From Streptomyces sp. NBC_01571 (GTDB lineage: Bacteria > Actinomycetota > Actinomycetes > Streptomycetales > Streptomycetaceae): a DNA stretch of 64,000 nucleotides. The stretch is taken from contig NZ_JAPEPZ010000001.1 in NCBI RefSeq assembly GCF_026339875.1, positions 6,076,001-6,140,000 on the forward strand, written 5' to 3'. Made by a program: the position numbers and the translations under genes. The notes under the pieces were generated by a model. That model did no database searches and was not told the origin of the DNA. It was given only the letters and a program-made list of their open reading frames with translations. This document shows, in pieces, positions 50,521 to 59,936 of this stretch. Position 1 is the first letter of the stretch. The number at the start of each line of letters is the position of its first letter.

Positions 50521-50703
50521 ATGGCTCAGCTCAGGATCACGCAGACGAAGTCGTACATCGGCAGCAAGCAGAACCACCGCGACACGCTGCGTTCGCTCGG
50601 GCTCAAGCGCCTGAACGACGTGGTCGTCAAGGAGGACCGCCCCGAGTTCCGCGGAATGGTGCACACCGTCCGCCACCTCGTGACGGTTGAGGAGGTCGAC
50701 TGA
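50521..50703 (+). CDS. rpmD: 50S ribosomal protein L30
   Basis: A 60-residue L30 ([20 protein letters not shown]). The ATG at 50521 is 2 nt after the rpsE stop; the longer open frame from 50329 overlaps rpsE and is rejected. Confidence 0.96.
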   Translation: MAQLRITQTKSYIGSKQNHRDTLRSLGLKRLNDVVVKEDRPEFRGMVHTVRHLVTVEEVD

Positions 50704-50705
50704 TC

Positions 50706-51161
50706 ATGGCGGAGAACAACCCGCTCAAGATCCACAACCTCCGTCCCGCCCCGGGCGCCAAGACCGCCAAGACCCGTGTGGGTCGTGGTGAGGCGTCGAA
50801 GGGTAAGACGGCCGGTCGTGGTACCAAGGGCACGAAGGCCCGCTACCAGGTTCCGGAGCGCTTCGAGGGCGGGCAGATGCCCCTCCACATGCGCCTCCCG
50901 AAGCTGAAGGGCTTCAAGAACCCGTTCAAGACCGAGTTCCAGGTCGTGAACCTCGACAAGCTGGCCGCGCTGTACCCGGAGGGTGGCGAGGTCACCGTCG
51001 AGGGTCTCGTCGCCAAGGGTGCCGTTCGCAAGAACAGCCTCGTCAAGGTCCTCGGCCAGGGCGAGGTATCCGTGGCGCTGCAGGTGACGGTCGACGCCGT
51101 CTCCGGCTCCGCCAAGGAGAAGATCACCGCCGCCGGCGGTACCGTCACCGAGCTCGTCTGA
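50706..51161 (+). CDS. rplO: 50S ribosomal protein L15
   Basis: A 151-residue L15 with the Gly/Arg-rich tunnel-reaching N-terminus ([20 protein letters not shown]) and the conserved block [20 protein letters not shown]. Begins 2 nt after rpmD. A strong terminator follows, so secY likely has its own promoter as well. Confidence 0.98.
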   Translation: MAENNPLKIHNLRPAPGAKTAKTRVGRGEASKGKTAGRGTKGTKARYQVPERFEGGQMPLHMRLPKLKGFKNPFKTEFQVVNLDKLAALYPEGGEVTVEGLVAKGAVRKNSLVKVLGQGEVSVALQVTVDAVSGSAKEKITAAGGTVTELV

Positions 51162-51197
51162 TCACTTCAGGCGCCTCGATGACATGAGCGATCCCGA

Positions 51198-51230
51198 CCG
51201 GGGATGCCCCAACAAATGGGGCATCCCCGG
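51198..51230 (+). terminator. Terminator between rplO and secY
   Basis: A 13-bp perfect stem ccggggatgcccc/ggggcatccccgg with a 7-nt AT-rich loop. Confidence 0.85.
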
Positions 51231-51385
51231 TTGGTCGTTCCAAGGGGGGCAGTCTCGCCGGTAAGGTGACCTGCACTGCCGACTTTCGTCCGGCTTCCCG
51301 CCGGGCGGCAGTTGACCGATACCTATTCGTCGAACCTCAAGACCATCACCCTTGACGCAGTTGCGCGGGGGTCGCAGGAGGCACC

Positions 51386-52702
51386 GTGCTCACCGCGTTC
51401 GCCCGGGCGTTCAGGACGCCCGACCTGCGCAAGAAGCTGCTCTTCACGCTCGCCATCATCGTGGTCTACCGGGTCGGTACGCACATTCCGATCCCGGGCG
51501 TCGACTACAAGAACGTCCAGACCTGTATCGACGCGGCCTCGAAGGGCAACCAGGGGCTGTTCGGTCTGGTCAACCTGTTCAGTGGTGGTGCGCTGCTGCA
51601 GATCACGATCTTCGCGCTCGGCATCATGCCGTACATCACGGCGAGCATCATTCTGCAGCTGCTGACGGTGGTGATCCCGCGCCTCGAAGCCCTGAAGAAG
51701 GAGGGCTCGTCAGGCACCGCGAAGATCACGCAGTACACCCGATACCTGACGGTGGCCCTCGCCATCCTCCAGGGCACCGGTCTCGTCGCGACCGCGCGCA
51801 GCGGCGCCCTGTTCAGCGGCTGCCAGGTCGCCAACCAGATCGTGCCGGACCAGTCGATCTTCCAGACCGTCGTCATGGTCGTCACGATGACCGCCGGTAC
51901 CGGCGTCGTCATGTGGCTGGGCGAGCTCATCACCGACCGCGGCATCGGCAACGGCATGTCGATTCTGATGTTCATCTCGATCGCCGCGAGCTTCCCGACC
52001 GCGCTGTGGGCCATCAAGACGCAGGGCACCCTGGCCGGAGGCTGGATCGAGTTCGGCACGGTCATCCTCGTCGGCCTGGTCATGGTCGGCCTGGTGGTCT
52101 TCGTCGAGCAGGCCCAGCGGCGCATTCCCGTCCAGTACGCGAAGCGCATGATCGGCCGCCGGTCCTACGGGGGTACGTCCACGTACATCCCGCTGAAGGT
52201 CAATCAGGCCGGTGTGATCCCCGTCATCTTCGCGTCGTCGCTGCTCTACATCCCGGCGCTGGTCGCCCAGTTCTCCAACGGCAACTCGGCTTGGAAGACC
52301 TGGATCACGCAGAACCTGACCAAGGGCGACCACCCGATTTACATCACCATGTACTTCCTTCTGATCGTTTTCTTCGCGTTCTTCTACGTGGCGATCTCGT
52401 TCAACCCCGAGGAAGTAGCCGACAACATGAAGAAGTATGGTGGCTTCATCCCGGGCATCCGGGCTGGCCGACCGACCGCTGAGTACCTGAGTTACGTACT
52501 CAACCGGATCACCTGGCCGGGGTCGCTGTATCTGGGTCTGATCGCTCTCGTACCGACGATGGCGTTGGTTGGCTTCGGGGCAAGCCAGAACTTCCCGTTC
52601 GGTGGTACCAGCATCCTGATCATCGTGGGTGTGGGTCTTGAGACGGTGAAGCAGATCGAGAGCCAGCTTCAGCAGCGCAATTACGAAGGGTTCCTCCGCT
52701 GA
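51386..52702 (+). CDS. secY: Protein translocase subunit SecY
   Basis: A 438-residue, ten-helix channel of the Sec translocon. It starts at GTG with aggag upstream ([20 protein letters not shown]). The SecY signatures around [20 protein letters not shown] and the cytoplasmic loop with [17 protein letters not shown] are intact. It works with SecE, SecG and SecA. The TGA overlaps the adk ATG. Confidence 0.98.
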   Translation: MLTAFARAFRTPDLRKKLLFTLAIIVVYRVGTHIPIPGVDYKNVQTCIDAASKGNQGLFGLVNLFSGGALLQITIFALGIMPYITASIILQLLTVVIPRLEALKKEGSSGTAKITQYTRYLTVALAILQGTGLVATARSGALFSGCQVANQIVPDQSIFQTVVMVVTMTAGTGVVMWLGELITDRGIGNGMSILMFISIAASFPTALWAIKTQGTLAGGWIEFGTVILVGLVMVGLVVFVEQAQRRIPVQYAKRMIGRRSYGGTSTYIPLKVNQAGVIPVIFASSLLYIPALVAQFSNGNSAWKTWITQNLTKGDHPIYITMYFLLIVFFAFFYVAISFNPEEVADNMKKYGGFIPGIRAGRPTAEYLSYVLNRITWPGSLYLGLIALVPTMALVGFGASQNFPFGGTSILIIVGVGLETVKQIESQLQQRNYEGFLR

Positions 52703-53364
52703 TGCGAATCGTCCTCGTCGGGCCGCCCGGTGCCGGGAAGGGAACGCAGGCCGCGTTCCTTGCCAAGAACCTGGGGATTCCGCACATCTCCACGGGCGAC
52801 CTCTTCCGTGCAAACATCAGCCAGGGCACGGAGCTCGGCAAGCAGGCGAAGGCGTACATGGACGCCGGCAACCTGGTACCGGACGAGGTCACCATCGGGA
52901 TGGCCAAGGACCGCATGGAGCAGCCCGACGCCGCGAACGGCTTTCTGCTGGACGGCTTCCCTCGTAACGTCTCGCAGGCCGAGGCGCTCGACGAGATGCT
53001 GAAGGCCGAGGGCATGAAGCTGGACGCGGTGCTGGACCTGGAGGTCCCCGAGGACGAGGTGGTCAAGCGCATCGCCGGCCGCCGCATCTGCCGCAAGGAC
53101 TCGAGCCACGTGTTCCACGTGGAGTACAAGAAGCCGCGGCAGGACGGTGTCTGCGACATCTGCGGCGGCGAGCTGTACCAGCGCGACGACGACTCCGAGG
53201 AGACCGTCCGTACGCGGCTGGAGGTCTACCACACGCAGACCGAGCCGATCATCGACTACTACAAGGCCCAGGGCCTGGTCGTCACGATCTCGGCGCTCGG
53301 CAAGGTGGAAGAGGTCACGGAGCGCGCCATGGAGGCGCTCCAGAGCAAGGCCGGCGACAAGTAG
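52702..53364 (+). CDS. adk: Adenylate kinase
   Basis: A 220-residue long-form adenylate kinase. P-loop [13 protein letters not shown]-binding FRANIS region, signature [13 protein letters not shown], and a long LID domain containing [16 protein letters not shown] and a CDIC pair, probably a zinc or polar-bonded LID. It converts ATP + AMP to 2 ADP. Coupled to secY by TGATG. A hairpin terminator follows. Confidence 0.98.
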   Translation: MRIVLVGPPGAGKGTQAAFLAKNLGIPHISTGDLFRANISQGTELGKQAKAYMDAGNLVPDEVTIGMAKDRMEQPDAANGFLLDGFPRNVSQAEALDEMLKAEGMKLDAVLDLEVPEDEVVKRIAGRRICRKDSSHVFHVEYKKPRQDGVCDICGGELYQRDDDSEETVRTRLEVYHTQTEPIIDYYKAQGLVVTISALGKVEEVTERAMEALQSKAGDK

Positions 53365-53378
53365 TCGTCACGCTGTTT

Positions 53379-53410
53379 CGGCCGCGGTGCCCTCCGGGGT
53401 GCCGCGGCCG
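53379..53410 (+). terminator. Terminator after adk
   Basis: cggccgcgg (53379-53387) pairs with ccgcggccg (53402-53410), extended by inner G-U and C-G pairs to a stem of about 14 bp. Confidence 0.7.
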
Positions 53411-53477
53411 TAGTGTTGTACAGGTAGTCGTTCGTGTACGCAGTCGGTTGACGGAGAAGACGGAGAGCGCGGCCGCC

Positions 53478-54314
53478 ATGGTGCAGATCAAGACCCCCGA
53501 GCAGATCGCCAAGATGCGTGAGGCGGGCCTGGTCGTAGCCGCCGTGCACGCGGCCACGCGTGAGGCGGCGGTGCCCGGCGCGACGACGCGGGACCTCGAC
53601 GAGGTGGCGCGCAAGGTGCTCGCGGAGCACGGCGCGAAGTCGAACTTCCTGGGGTACGGGGGTTTCCCCGCGACCATCTGCACGTCGGCGAACGAGGTCG
53701 TCGTGCATGGCATCCCGGACGACAAGACCGTCCTGAAGGACGGCGACATCATCTCCATCGACGCGGGCGCGATCGTGGACGGCTGGCACGGGGACGCGGC
53801 GTTCACGGCGTTCGTGGGCTCCGGCCACGCTCCTGAGCTGGTCGAGCTCTCCCGGGTGACCGAGGAGTCGATGTGGGCGGGTATCGCGGCGATGAAGCCG
53901 GGGAACCGGCTCGTCGACGTCTCCCGCGCGATCGAGACGTACATCCGCCGCCAGCCGAAGCCGGGCGGCGGCCGGTACGGGATCATCGAGGACTACGGCG
54001 GCCACGGCATCGGTACCGAGATGCACATGGACCCGCACCTGCTGAACTACGTGGAGCGCCGTCGCGGCAAGGGCCCCAAGCTCGTCCCCGGTCTCTGTCT
54101 GGCCGTCGAGCCGATGGTGTCCCTGGGCACGCCGAAGACCGAGGTGCTGGAGGACGACTGGACCGTCATCACGACGGACGGTACGTGGTCCTCGCACTGG
54201 GAGCACTCCGTGGCCGTGACGGAGGAGGGCCCGCTGGTCCTGACGGCTCCGGACTGCGGCAGGGCGAAGCTGGCGGAGTACGGAGTGACGGCGGCGCCGG
54301 ACCCGCTGGCGTAG
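53478..54314 (+). CDS. map: Methionine aminopeptidase, type I
   Basis: A 278-residue MAP. Five metal ligands are visible: two Asp in SIDAGAIVDGWHGDAAFTAF, His in GGHGIGTEMH, Glu in CLAVEPMV, Glu in HSVAVTEEGP. It removes the initiator methionine from new proteins. The ATG at 53478 is chosen; a TTG at 53448 in frame is possible and would add ten residues. No SH3-binding zinc extension is present. Confidence 0.96.
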   Translation: MVQIKTPEQIAKMREAGLVVAAVHAATREAAVPGATTRDLDEVARKVLAEHGAKSNFLGYGGFPATICTSANEVVVHGIPDDKTVLKDGDIISIDAGAIVDGWHGDAAFTAFVGSGHAPELVELSRVTEESMWAGIAAMKPGNRLVDVSRAIETYIRRQPKPGGGRYGIIEDYGGHGIGTEMHMDPHLLNYVERRRGKGPKLVPGLCLAVEPMVSLGTPKTEVLEDDWTVITTDGTWSSHWEHSVAVTEEGPLVLTAPDCGRAKLAEYGVTAAPDPLA

Positions 54315-54597
54315 CCGTGCGGGCCGTGCCGGGGGGTGTACCGGTTCCGGGCGGGCCGGCGGTGTTGCGGGCACGGTGCGTTCCCGGCCGTCCGGTGCCC
54401 GTTCGGCCGATGTGCGGTCGGCCGGTTCGCGCTCAATCACCAGGGGCCCAGGTTAAGGATCTCCCTGATGGGGCATTCTTCCTCGATTCGTCTTTCCGGG
54501 AGCCCTGACGTAGACTGACTCGTCGGCTCTCGTGCACCCGCATGTCTGCATGCGCTCGCGCGGAGTCGATCAAGGTAGTCGATTCGAAGGGCGAAGC
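54315..54597. promoter_or_regulatory. infA upstream region with candidate promoter
   Basis: A 283-nt gap without a gene. A reasonable -10 is TAGACT (54511-54516), with a weak -35 TTCGTC 18 nt upstream. The last part is the infA leader. Confidence 0.4.
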
Positions 54598-54819
54598 GTG
54601 GCCAAGAAGCAAGGTGCCATCGAGATCGAGGGCACTGTCGTCGAGTCTCTTCCGAACGCCATGTTCAAGGTTGAGCTCCAGAACGGCCACCAGGTTCTGG
54701 CACACATCAGCGGCAAGATGCGTATGCACTACATCCGCATCCTCCCTGACGACCGGGTCGTGGTGGAGCTGTCTCCGTACGACCTGACGCGTGGCCGGAT
54801 CGTCTACCGGTACAAGTAG
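54598..54819 (+). CDS. infA: Translation initiation factor IF-1
   Basis: A 73-residue OB-fold protein ([20 protein letters not shown]) starting at GTG 54598, the normal length. It binds the 30S A site during initiation. An in-frame upstream start at 54532 would add a Cys/Arg-rich, non-homologous extension and is rejected. Confidence 0.97.
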   Translation: MAKKQGAIEIEGTVVESLPNAMFKVELQNGHQVLAHISGKMRMHYIRILPDDRVVVELSPYDLTRGRIVYRYK

Positions 54820-54889
54820 ATCTTGCCTTTACTCCGCGGTCCCGGTTCCGGGACGCGGGTGGTGGCACTGACCCGGAGAACCTCACCTA

Positions 54890-55003
54890 ATGAAGGTCAA
54901 GCCGAGCGTCAAGAAGATCTGCGACAAGTGCAGGGTGATCCGCCGTCACGGCCGGGTCATGGTCATCTGCGACAACCCGCGCCACAAGCAGCGCCAGGGC
55001 TGA
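54890..55003 (+). CDS. rpmJ: 50S ribosomal protein L36, zinc-binding form
   Basis: A 37-residue protein, [20 protein letters not shown] and so on, with the zinc set C11, C14, C27, H32 (KICDKC ... VICDNPRH). The smallest ribosomal protein here, too short for routine ORF lists. It sits between infA and rpsM as in most bacteria. Confidence 0.97.
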   Translation: MKVKPSVKKICDKCRVIRRHGRVMVICDNPRHKQRQG

Positions 55004-55213
55004 CGCACGACCGCACCTTCTGCACCCGCAGATACTTCGCGCGACGCAAGCAGTACATGTTCATACGCAGAATCCAGGGCTGATTCCCATCAGGCCTGAC
55101 ACCCCCGGTCGGAGGCCGGGGACCCGGTTCGTACCGAATCTTCAGCAGAGAAGAGGACGGCGGGCGGGATCCGGTTCTGCGGAAGACCTCCGAACGACAA
55201 CTGGAGCCATTGA
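55004..55213. other. rpmJ-rpsM spacer with hairpin
   Basis: A 210-nt spacer. A hairpin ccccggtc..gaggccgggg at about 55103-55121 may attenuate or process the transcript. An open frame over rpmJ and this region (54823-55083) is a frame-shifted shadow. Confidence 0.45.
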
Positions 55214-55594
55214 ATGGCACGCGTTTCCGGTGTTGACATCCCGCGCGAAAAGCGTGTGGAGGTCGCCCTGACCTACGTGTTCGGCATCGGCCGGACCCTT
55301 TCCCAGCTGACGCTGGCCGAGACCGGCGTGAACCCGAACACCCGCGTTCGTGACCTCTCCGAGGAGGAGCTGGTCAAGATCCGCGAGTACGTGGACGCCA
55401 ACCTGAAGACCGAGGGTGACCTCCGTCGCGAGATTCAGGCCGACATCCGCCGCAAGGTCGAGATCGGCTGCTACCAGGGTCTGCGCCACCGTCGTGGCCT
55501 GCCCGTCCACGGTCAGCGCACCAGCACGAACGCTCGTACCCGCAAGGGCCCGCGTCGCGCCATCGCCGGTAAGAAGAAGCCGGGCAAGAAGTAG
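55214..55594 (+). CDS. rpsM: 30S ribosomal protein S13
   Basis: A 126-residue S13 ([20 protein letters not shown]) with the signature [20 protein letters not shown] and a basic C-terminal tail reaching the P-site tRNA. Upstream of rpsK in the alpha operon. Confidence 0.98.
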   Translation: MARVSGVDIPREKRVEVALTYVFGIGRTLSQLTLAETGVNPNTRVRDLSEEELVKIREYVDANLKTEGDLRREIQADIRRKVEIGCYQGLRHRRGLPVHGQRTSTNARTRKGPRRAIAGKKKPGKK

Positions 55595-55658
55595 TCCTCA
55601 GCGGACGCTTATCAGCGGTCTTCGCTGTAGGACCGACCACCTCCCGTAGGAGTATTAG

Positions 55659-56063
55659 ATGCCCCCCAAGGGTCGTCAGGGCGCTGCCAAGAAGGTGCGC
55701 CGCAAGGAAAAGAAGAACGTCGCTCACGGGCACGCTCACATCAAGAGCACGTTCAACAACACCATCGTCTCCATCACGGACCCCTCGGGCAACGTGATCT
55801 CCTGGGCCTCCGCCGGCCACGTCGGCTTCAAGGGCTCGCGCAAGTCCACCCCCTTCGCCGCGCAGATGGCCGCCGAGTCGGCCGCCCGCCGCGCGCAGGA
55901 GCACGGCATGCGCAAGGTCGACGTCTTCGTGAAGGGTCCGGGCTCCGGTCGCGAGACCGCGATCCGCTCCCTCCAGGCCACCGGCCTCGAGGTCGGCTCC
56001 ATCCAGGACGTCACCCCCACCCCGCACAACGGCTGCCGTCCGCCCAAGCGCCGCCGCGTCTGA
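55659..56063 (+). CDS. rpsK: 30S ribosomal protein S11
   Basis: A 134-residue S11 ([20 protein letters not shown]) with [20 protein letters not shown] and the C-terminal [18 protein letters not shown]. It lies on the 30S platform by the mRNA exit. rpsD, often next in other bacteria, is absent here, as in streptomycetes. Confidence 0.98.
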   Translation: MPPKGRQGAAKKVRRKEKKNVAHGHAHIKSTFNNTIVSITDPSGNVISWASAGHVGFKGSRKSTPFAAQMAAESAARRAQEHGMRKVDVFVKGPGSGRETAIRSLQATGLEVGSIQDVTPTPHNGCRPPKRRRV

Positions 56064-56092
56064 CGCACGGCCGCTTGTCGGTTCGAGGTTTC

Positions 56093-56129
56093 CGGGCGGT
56101 ACGGCTCTGTGAAAGGGCCGTATCGCCCG
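56093..56129 (+). terminator. Hairpin between rpsK and rpoA
   Basis: cgggcggtacggc (56093-56105) pairs with gccgtatcgcccg (56117-56129), 13 bp with one G-U. It may limit read-through into rpoA. Confidence 0.65.
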
Positions 56130-56217
56130 TACCCTTGCAGTACCCGTGCGGTGAAAACGCACGGTTTTGTCGGACGTCAAATAGCGGGCGTCCACGAAAG
56201 AAGGATCTGATCCACAC

Positions 56218-57240
56218 ATGCTGATCGCTCAGCGTCCCTCGTTGACCGAAGAGGTCGTCGACGAATTCCGCTCCCGGTTCGTGATCGAGCCGCTGGAGCC
56301 GGGCTTCGGCTACACCCTCGGCAACTCCCTGCGTCGGACCCTCCTCTCCTCGATCCCGGGTGCGGCGGTCACGTCCATCCGCATCGACGGCGTGCTGCAC
56401 GAGTTCACCACCGTGCCGGGCGTCAAAGAGGACGTCACCGACCTGATCCTCAACATCAAGCAGCTCGTCGTCTCCTCGGAGCACGACGAGCCGGTCGTGA
56501 TGTACCTGCGCAAGCAGGGTCCGGGTCTGGTCACCGCCGCCGACATCGCGCCCCCGGCCGGTGTCGAGGTGCACAACCCCGACCTCGTCCTCGCCACGCT
56601 CAACGGCAAGGGCAAGCTGGAGATGGAGCTGACCGTCGAGCGCGGTCGCGGCTACGTCTCCGCCGTTCAGAACAAGCAGGTGGGCCAGGAGATCGGCCGT
56701 ATCCCGGTCGACTCCATCTACTCGCCCGTTCTGAAGGTCACCTACAAGGTCGAGGCGACCCGTGTCGAGCAGCGCACCGACTTCGACAAGCTGATCGTCG
56801 ACGTCGAGACCAAGCAGGCCATGCGTCCCCGCGACGCCATGGCGTCGGCCGGCAAGACCCTGGTCGAGCTGTTCGGTCTGGCCCGTGAGCTCAACATCGA
56901 CGCCGAGGGCATCGACATGGGCCCGTCCCCCACGGACGCCGCCCTCGCCGCTGATCTCGCCCTGCCGATCGAGGAGCTCGAGCTCACCGTTCGGTCGTAC
57001 AACTGCCTCAAGCGTGAGGGCATCCACTCCGTGGGTGAGCTCGTCGCCCGCTCGGAGGCCGACCTCCTGGACATCCGCAACTTCGGTGCGAAGTCCATCG
57101 ACGAGGTCAAGGCGAAGCTGGCCGGCATGGGCCTGGCCCTCAAGGACAGCCCGCCCGGATTCGACCCGACCGCCGCCGCGGACGCCTTCGGCGCCGATGA
57201 CGACGCGGACGCGGGCTTTGTGGAGACCGAGCAGTACTGA
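56218..57240 (+). CDS. rpoA: DNA-directed RNA polymerase alpha subunit
   Basis: A 340-residue alpha subunit. N-terminal assembly domain ([20 protein letters not shown]) and C-terminal DNA/activator-binding domain ([34 protein letters not shown]), joined by a flexible linker. An acidic tail ([15 protein letters not shown]) follows. Completes core polymerase with RpoB and RpoC. Flanked by hairpins on both sides, allowing its level to differ from ribosomal proteins. Confidence 0.99.
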   Translation: MLIAQRPSLTEEVVDEFRSRFVIEPLEPGFGYTLGNSLRRTLLSSIPGAAVTSIRIDGVLHEFTTVPGVKEDVTDLILNIKQLVVSSEHDEPVVMYLRKQGPGLVTAADIAPPAGVEVHNPDLVLATLNGKGKLEMELTVERGRGYVSAVQNKQVGQEIGRIPVDSIYSPVLKVTYKVEATRVEQRTDFDKLIVDVETKQAMRPRDAMASAGKTLVELFGLARELNIDAEGIDMGPSPTDAALAADLALPIEELELTVRSYNCLKREGIHSVGELVARSEADLLDIRNFGAKSIDEVKAKLAGMGLALKDSPPGFDPTAAADAFGADDDADAGFVETEQY

Positions 57241-57300
57241 GAGCTCGGCTTCCGCTGCGGTTCCAGGCTGCGGGCCGGTCCTTGGCCGGTCGCGCAGCTC

Positions 57301-57324
57301 CCCACGCCCCCTCGGGGGCGTGGG
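57301..57324 (+). terminator. Hairpin between rpoA and rplQ
   Basis: cccacgcccc (57301-57310) pairs with ggggcgtggg (57315-57324) around a 4-nt loop. Confidence 0.65.
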
Positions 57325-57433
57325 TCCTCCGGGCGCCTTGTGAGAGGCGGCCGGATCTCCGACGGGCAATCGCCCGCTCGGACACTGACCTCGGTACCTG
57401 ATACGGCCGGGGCAGACACCTAGGAGAAACACC

Positions 57434-57931
57434 ATGCCGAAGCCCACCAAGGGTGCCCGTATGGGCGGCAGCGCCGCGCACGAGAAGCTGCTCCTCGCGA
57501 ACCTCGCGAAGTCGCTCTTCGAGCACGGCCGCATCACCACCACCGAGGCGAAGGCCCGTCGCCTGCGCCCGTACGCGGAGCGTCTGGTCACCAAGGCGAA
57601 GAAGGGTGACCTTCACAACCGCCGTCAGGTGCTCTCGGTGATCACGGACAAGAGCATCGTGCACACGCTCTTCACCGAGATCGGCCCGCGCTACGAGAAC
57701 CGTCCGGGTGGCTACACCCGTATCACCAAGATTGGTAACCGCCGTGGCGACAACGCGCCCATGGCCGTCATCGAACTGGTGGAGGCCCTGACCGTGGCCC
57801 AGCAGGCCACCGGTGAGGCCGAGGCGGCCACCAAGCGTTCCGCCAAGGACGCCGAGGCTCCGGCCAAGGTCGAGGACACCAAGGTCGAGGACGCCGCTGA
57901 GGCTCCCGCCGAGGAGTCGAAGGACGCCTGA
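57434..57931 (+). CDS. rplQ: 50S ribosomal protein L17 with Ala/Glu-rich C-terminal tail
   Basis: A 165-residue L17. The first ~118 residues are the normal protein ([40 protein letters not shown]). The last ~45 are a low-complexity Ala/Glu/Lys tail ([18 protein letters not shown]) absent from short forms such as that of E. coli. Ends the alpha operon with a terminator. Confidence 0.98.
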   Translation: MPKPTKGARMGGSAAHEKLLLANLAKSLFEHGRITTTEAKARRLRPYAERLVTKAKKGDLHNRRQVLSVITDKSIVHTLFTEIGPRYENRPGGYTRITKIGNRRGDNAPMAVIELVEALTVAQQATGEAEAATKRSAKDAEAPAKVEDTKVEDAAEAPAEESKDA

Positions 57932-57948
57932 GGCACTGCCTTGCTGTG

Positions 57949-57980
57949 AGCGGGTCCGTCCCTTCGGGGGCGGGCCCGCT
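57949..57980 (+). terminator. Terminator after rplQ
   Basis: agcgggtccgtccc and ggggcgggcccgct form a 14-bp stem with two G-U pairs and a TTCG loop. Confidence 0.8.
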
Positions 57981-58022
57981 CTCGCGTTCTGGCGGGGAAG
58001 CCGGGCTTGAGAGGATCCAGGA

Positions 58023-58889
58023 GTGAGTGACGAAGCGGAGCCCGGGTTCGTACGGGTGCGGATGGACCTGTCCTACGACGGGAGCGCGTTCTCCGGGTGG
58101 GCGAAGCAGGCCAGTGGCCGCAGGACGGTCCAGGGCGACATCGAGGACGCGCTGCGAACGGTGACGCGGACGAAGGACACGACGTACGAGCTGACCGTGG
58201 CCGGGCGCACCGACGCCGGGGTGCACGCGCGCGGGCAGGTGGCGCACGTCGATCTGCCGGCGGAGCTGTGGGCCGAGCACCGGGAGAAGCTGCTGAAGCG
58301 GCTGGCAGGGCGGCTGTCGAAGGACGTGCGGGTGTGGTCCCTGGCCGAGGCGCCCGCCGGCTTCAACGCGCGCTTCTCGGCGATCTGGCGGCGCTACGCC
58401 TATCGCGTCACCGACCATGCGGGGGGTGTGGATCCGCTGCTGCGCAATCACGTCCTGTGGCACGACTGGCCGTTGGACGTCGACGCCATGAACCGGGCGG
58501 CGGCCGGGCTGGTGGGCGAGCACGACTTCGCCGCCTACTGCAAGAAGCGCGAGGGTGCGACGACCATCCGTACGCTCCAGGAGCTGAGCCTGGTGCGCGG
58601 GGACGACGGGATCATCACCGCGACCGTCCGCGCCGACGCGTTCTGCCACAACATGGTGCGTTCGCTGATCGGGGCGCTGCTGTTCGTGGGGGACGGGCAT
58701 CGCGGGCCCGAGTGGCCCGGCAAGGTGCTGGCCGCCGGCGTACGGGACTCGGCCGTCCATGTCGTACGGCCGCACGGGCTGACGCTGGAGGAGGTCGGCT
58801 ATCCCGCGGACGAGTTGCTGGCCGCGCGCAACAAGGAGGCGCGCAACAAGCGCACCCTGCCCGGGGCCCCGGGGTGCGACACCTGCTAG
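58023..58889 (+). CDS. truA: tRNA pseudouridine(38-40) synthase
   Basis: A 288-residue TruA with a GTG start and ccagga upstream. Catalytic Asp in [17 protein letters not shown], plus FDAAYCKK-like [11 protein letters not shown] and [14 protein letters not shown]. It makes pseudouridine at positions 38-40 of the tRNA anticodon arm. Its place after rplQ is conserved in many bacteria. Confidence 0.97.
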   Translation: MSDEAEPGFVRVRMDLSYDGSAFSGWAKQASGRRTVQGDIEDALRTVTRTKDTTYELTVAGRTDAGVHARGQVAHVDLPAELWAEHREKLLKRLAGRLSKDVRVWSLAEAPAGFNARFSAIWRRYAYRVTDHAGGVDPLLRNHVLWHDWPLDVDAMNRAAAGLVGEHDFAAYCKKREGATTIRTLQELSLVRGDDGIITATVRADAFCHNMVRSLIGALLFVGDGHRGPEWPGKVLAAGVRDSAVHVVRPHGLTLEEVGYPADELLAARNKEARNKRTLPGAPGCDTC

Positions 58890-58994
58890 ACGGCCACGGC
58901 GGCCAGGTGGCCCCGGCGGGCCGCGCGGGCGTCCGGCCGCCCGGTACGCGGCGGCCGGGAGCAGCCCGGTCCACCGGCGGCGGCCGGCCGGGAG

Positions 58995-59876
58995 CTACCG
59001 GTTGGCCGCCGACGAGGCCTGTGCCTCGCCGCGGCGGCGGATCTGGCGGAAGGTGAATTCGGCCAGGTCGTCGCCGGTGGTGAAGACCTCGGCGTTCTTG
59101 GTCGTCACGTCCTTGCCGTTGGTGAAGCCGGCCAGCGTGAAGTAGGCGTAGCGGCCGACGGAGTTGGTGGTCGAGCGGCAGACCGACGTGCGGCAGAAGG
59201 TGGCGACACCCTGGCCGGGCAGCGAGGTGATGATGCTCTTGCTGTCCGCCTGGGCCCTGGCCTTGTCCGCCTGGGCCTTGGTGTCGAAGATCGCGACGCC
59301 GACGGTCACGGCGACGCCGTCCTTGCTGTACGTGACGCGCATCAGCCGGGTGCAGCCGTTGTCGGTGAGGACCTTGGGGAGCGTCCGCTGCACGCCCGTC
59401 GCGCACTTCGTCGTCGAGGCGGTCGGGCCCTTGCGGTAGACGCGGTCACCCACGGTCAGCTGCGAACCGGGGAAGAGGATGTCCGGGCTGAGCGGAGCGG
59501 TGTCCTTCTTGACGCTGGATATGAAGTCCGTCGGATCCAGCGGCGGAGGGGCCGAGGTCGGCGCGAACGAGGGCGCCGACGCGGTGGTGTCGCTCGGGAT
59601 GGCCGTGGTGCTGGGCAGCTTGCCGGACTGGTTCGACGCCGTGTTGTCGCCGTTCGCGGAGACGACGGCCACGGCGACGGCCGCGCCGACCGCGAGCGTG
59701 GCGATCGCCGAGCCGCCGATCACCAGCAGCCTGCGGCGCCTGTTGCGCGTCTCGGACGCCTCGGCGAGTGCCGCCCAGTCCGGAGTCCGGTTCCCGCTGC
59801 CCCAGTCGGGTTGCTGCGAACCAGGCTTCCACGGATCCCACGGGGGCTCCCCCTGCCCACCCTGCCCATAGCTCAT
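58995..59876 (-). CDS. Membrane-anchored protein of unknown function
   Basis: A 293-residue protein starting at ATG 59876 (MSYGQGGQGEPPWDPWKPGS); an ATG three codons upstream is an alternative. A disordered Gly/Pro/Trp-rich head is followed by RNRRRRLL and one membrane segment (about residues 52-72), then a Thr/Ser/Pro linker and an outside domain with four Cys in two likely pairs (KCATGV, NGCTRLM, TFCRTSVCRST). Faces truA convergently. No known domain is recognised. Confidence 0.7.
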   Translation of the reverse strand: MSYGQGGQGEPPWDPWKPGSQQPDWGSGNRTPDWAALAEASETRNRRRRLLVIGGSAIATLAVGAAVAVAVVSANGDNTASNQSGKLPSTTAIPSDTTASAPSFAPTSAPPPLDPTDFISSVKKDTAPLSPDILFPGSQLTVGDRVYRKGPTASTTKCATGVQRTLPKVLTDNGCTRLMRVTYSKDGVAVTVGVAIFDTKAQADKARAQADSKSIITSLPGQGVATFCRTSVCRSTTNSVGRYAYFTLAGFTNGKDVTTKNAEVFTTGDDLAEFTFRQIRRRGEAQASSAANR

Positions 59877-59936
59877 GGGGCGCATCTTAGACGGGCGTTG
59901 GGGGGTGCGGTTCCGCACCGGGGGATACCTGAGCCC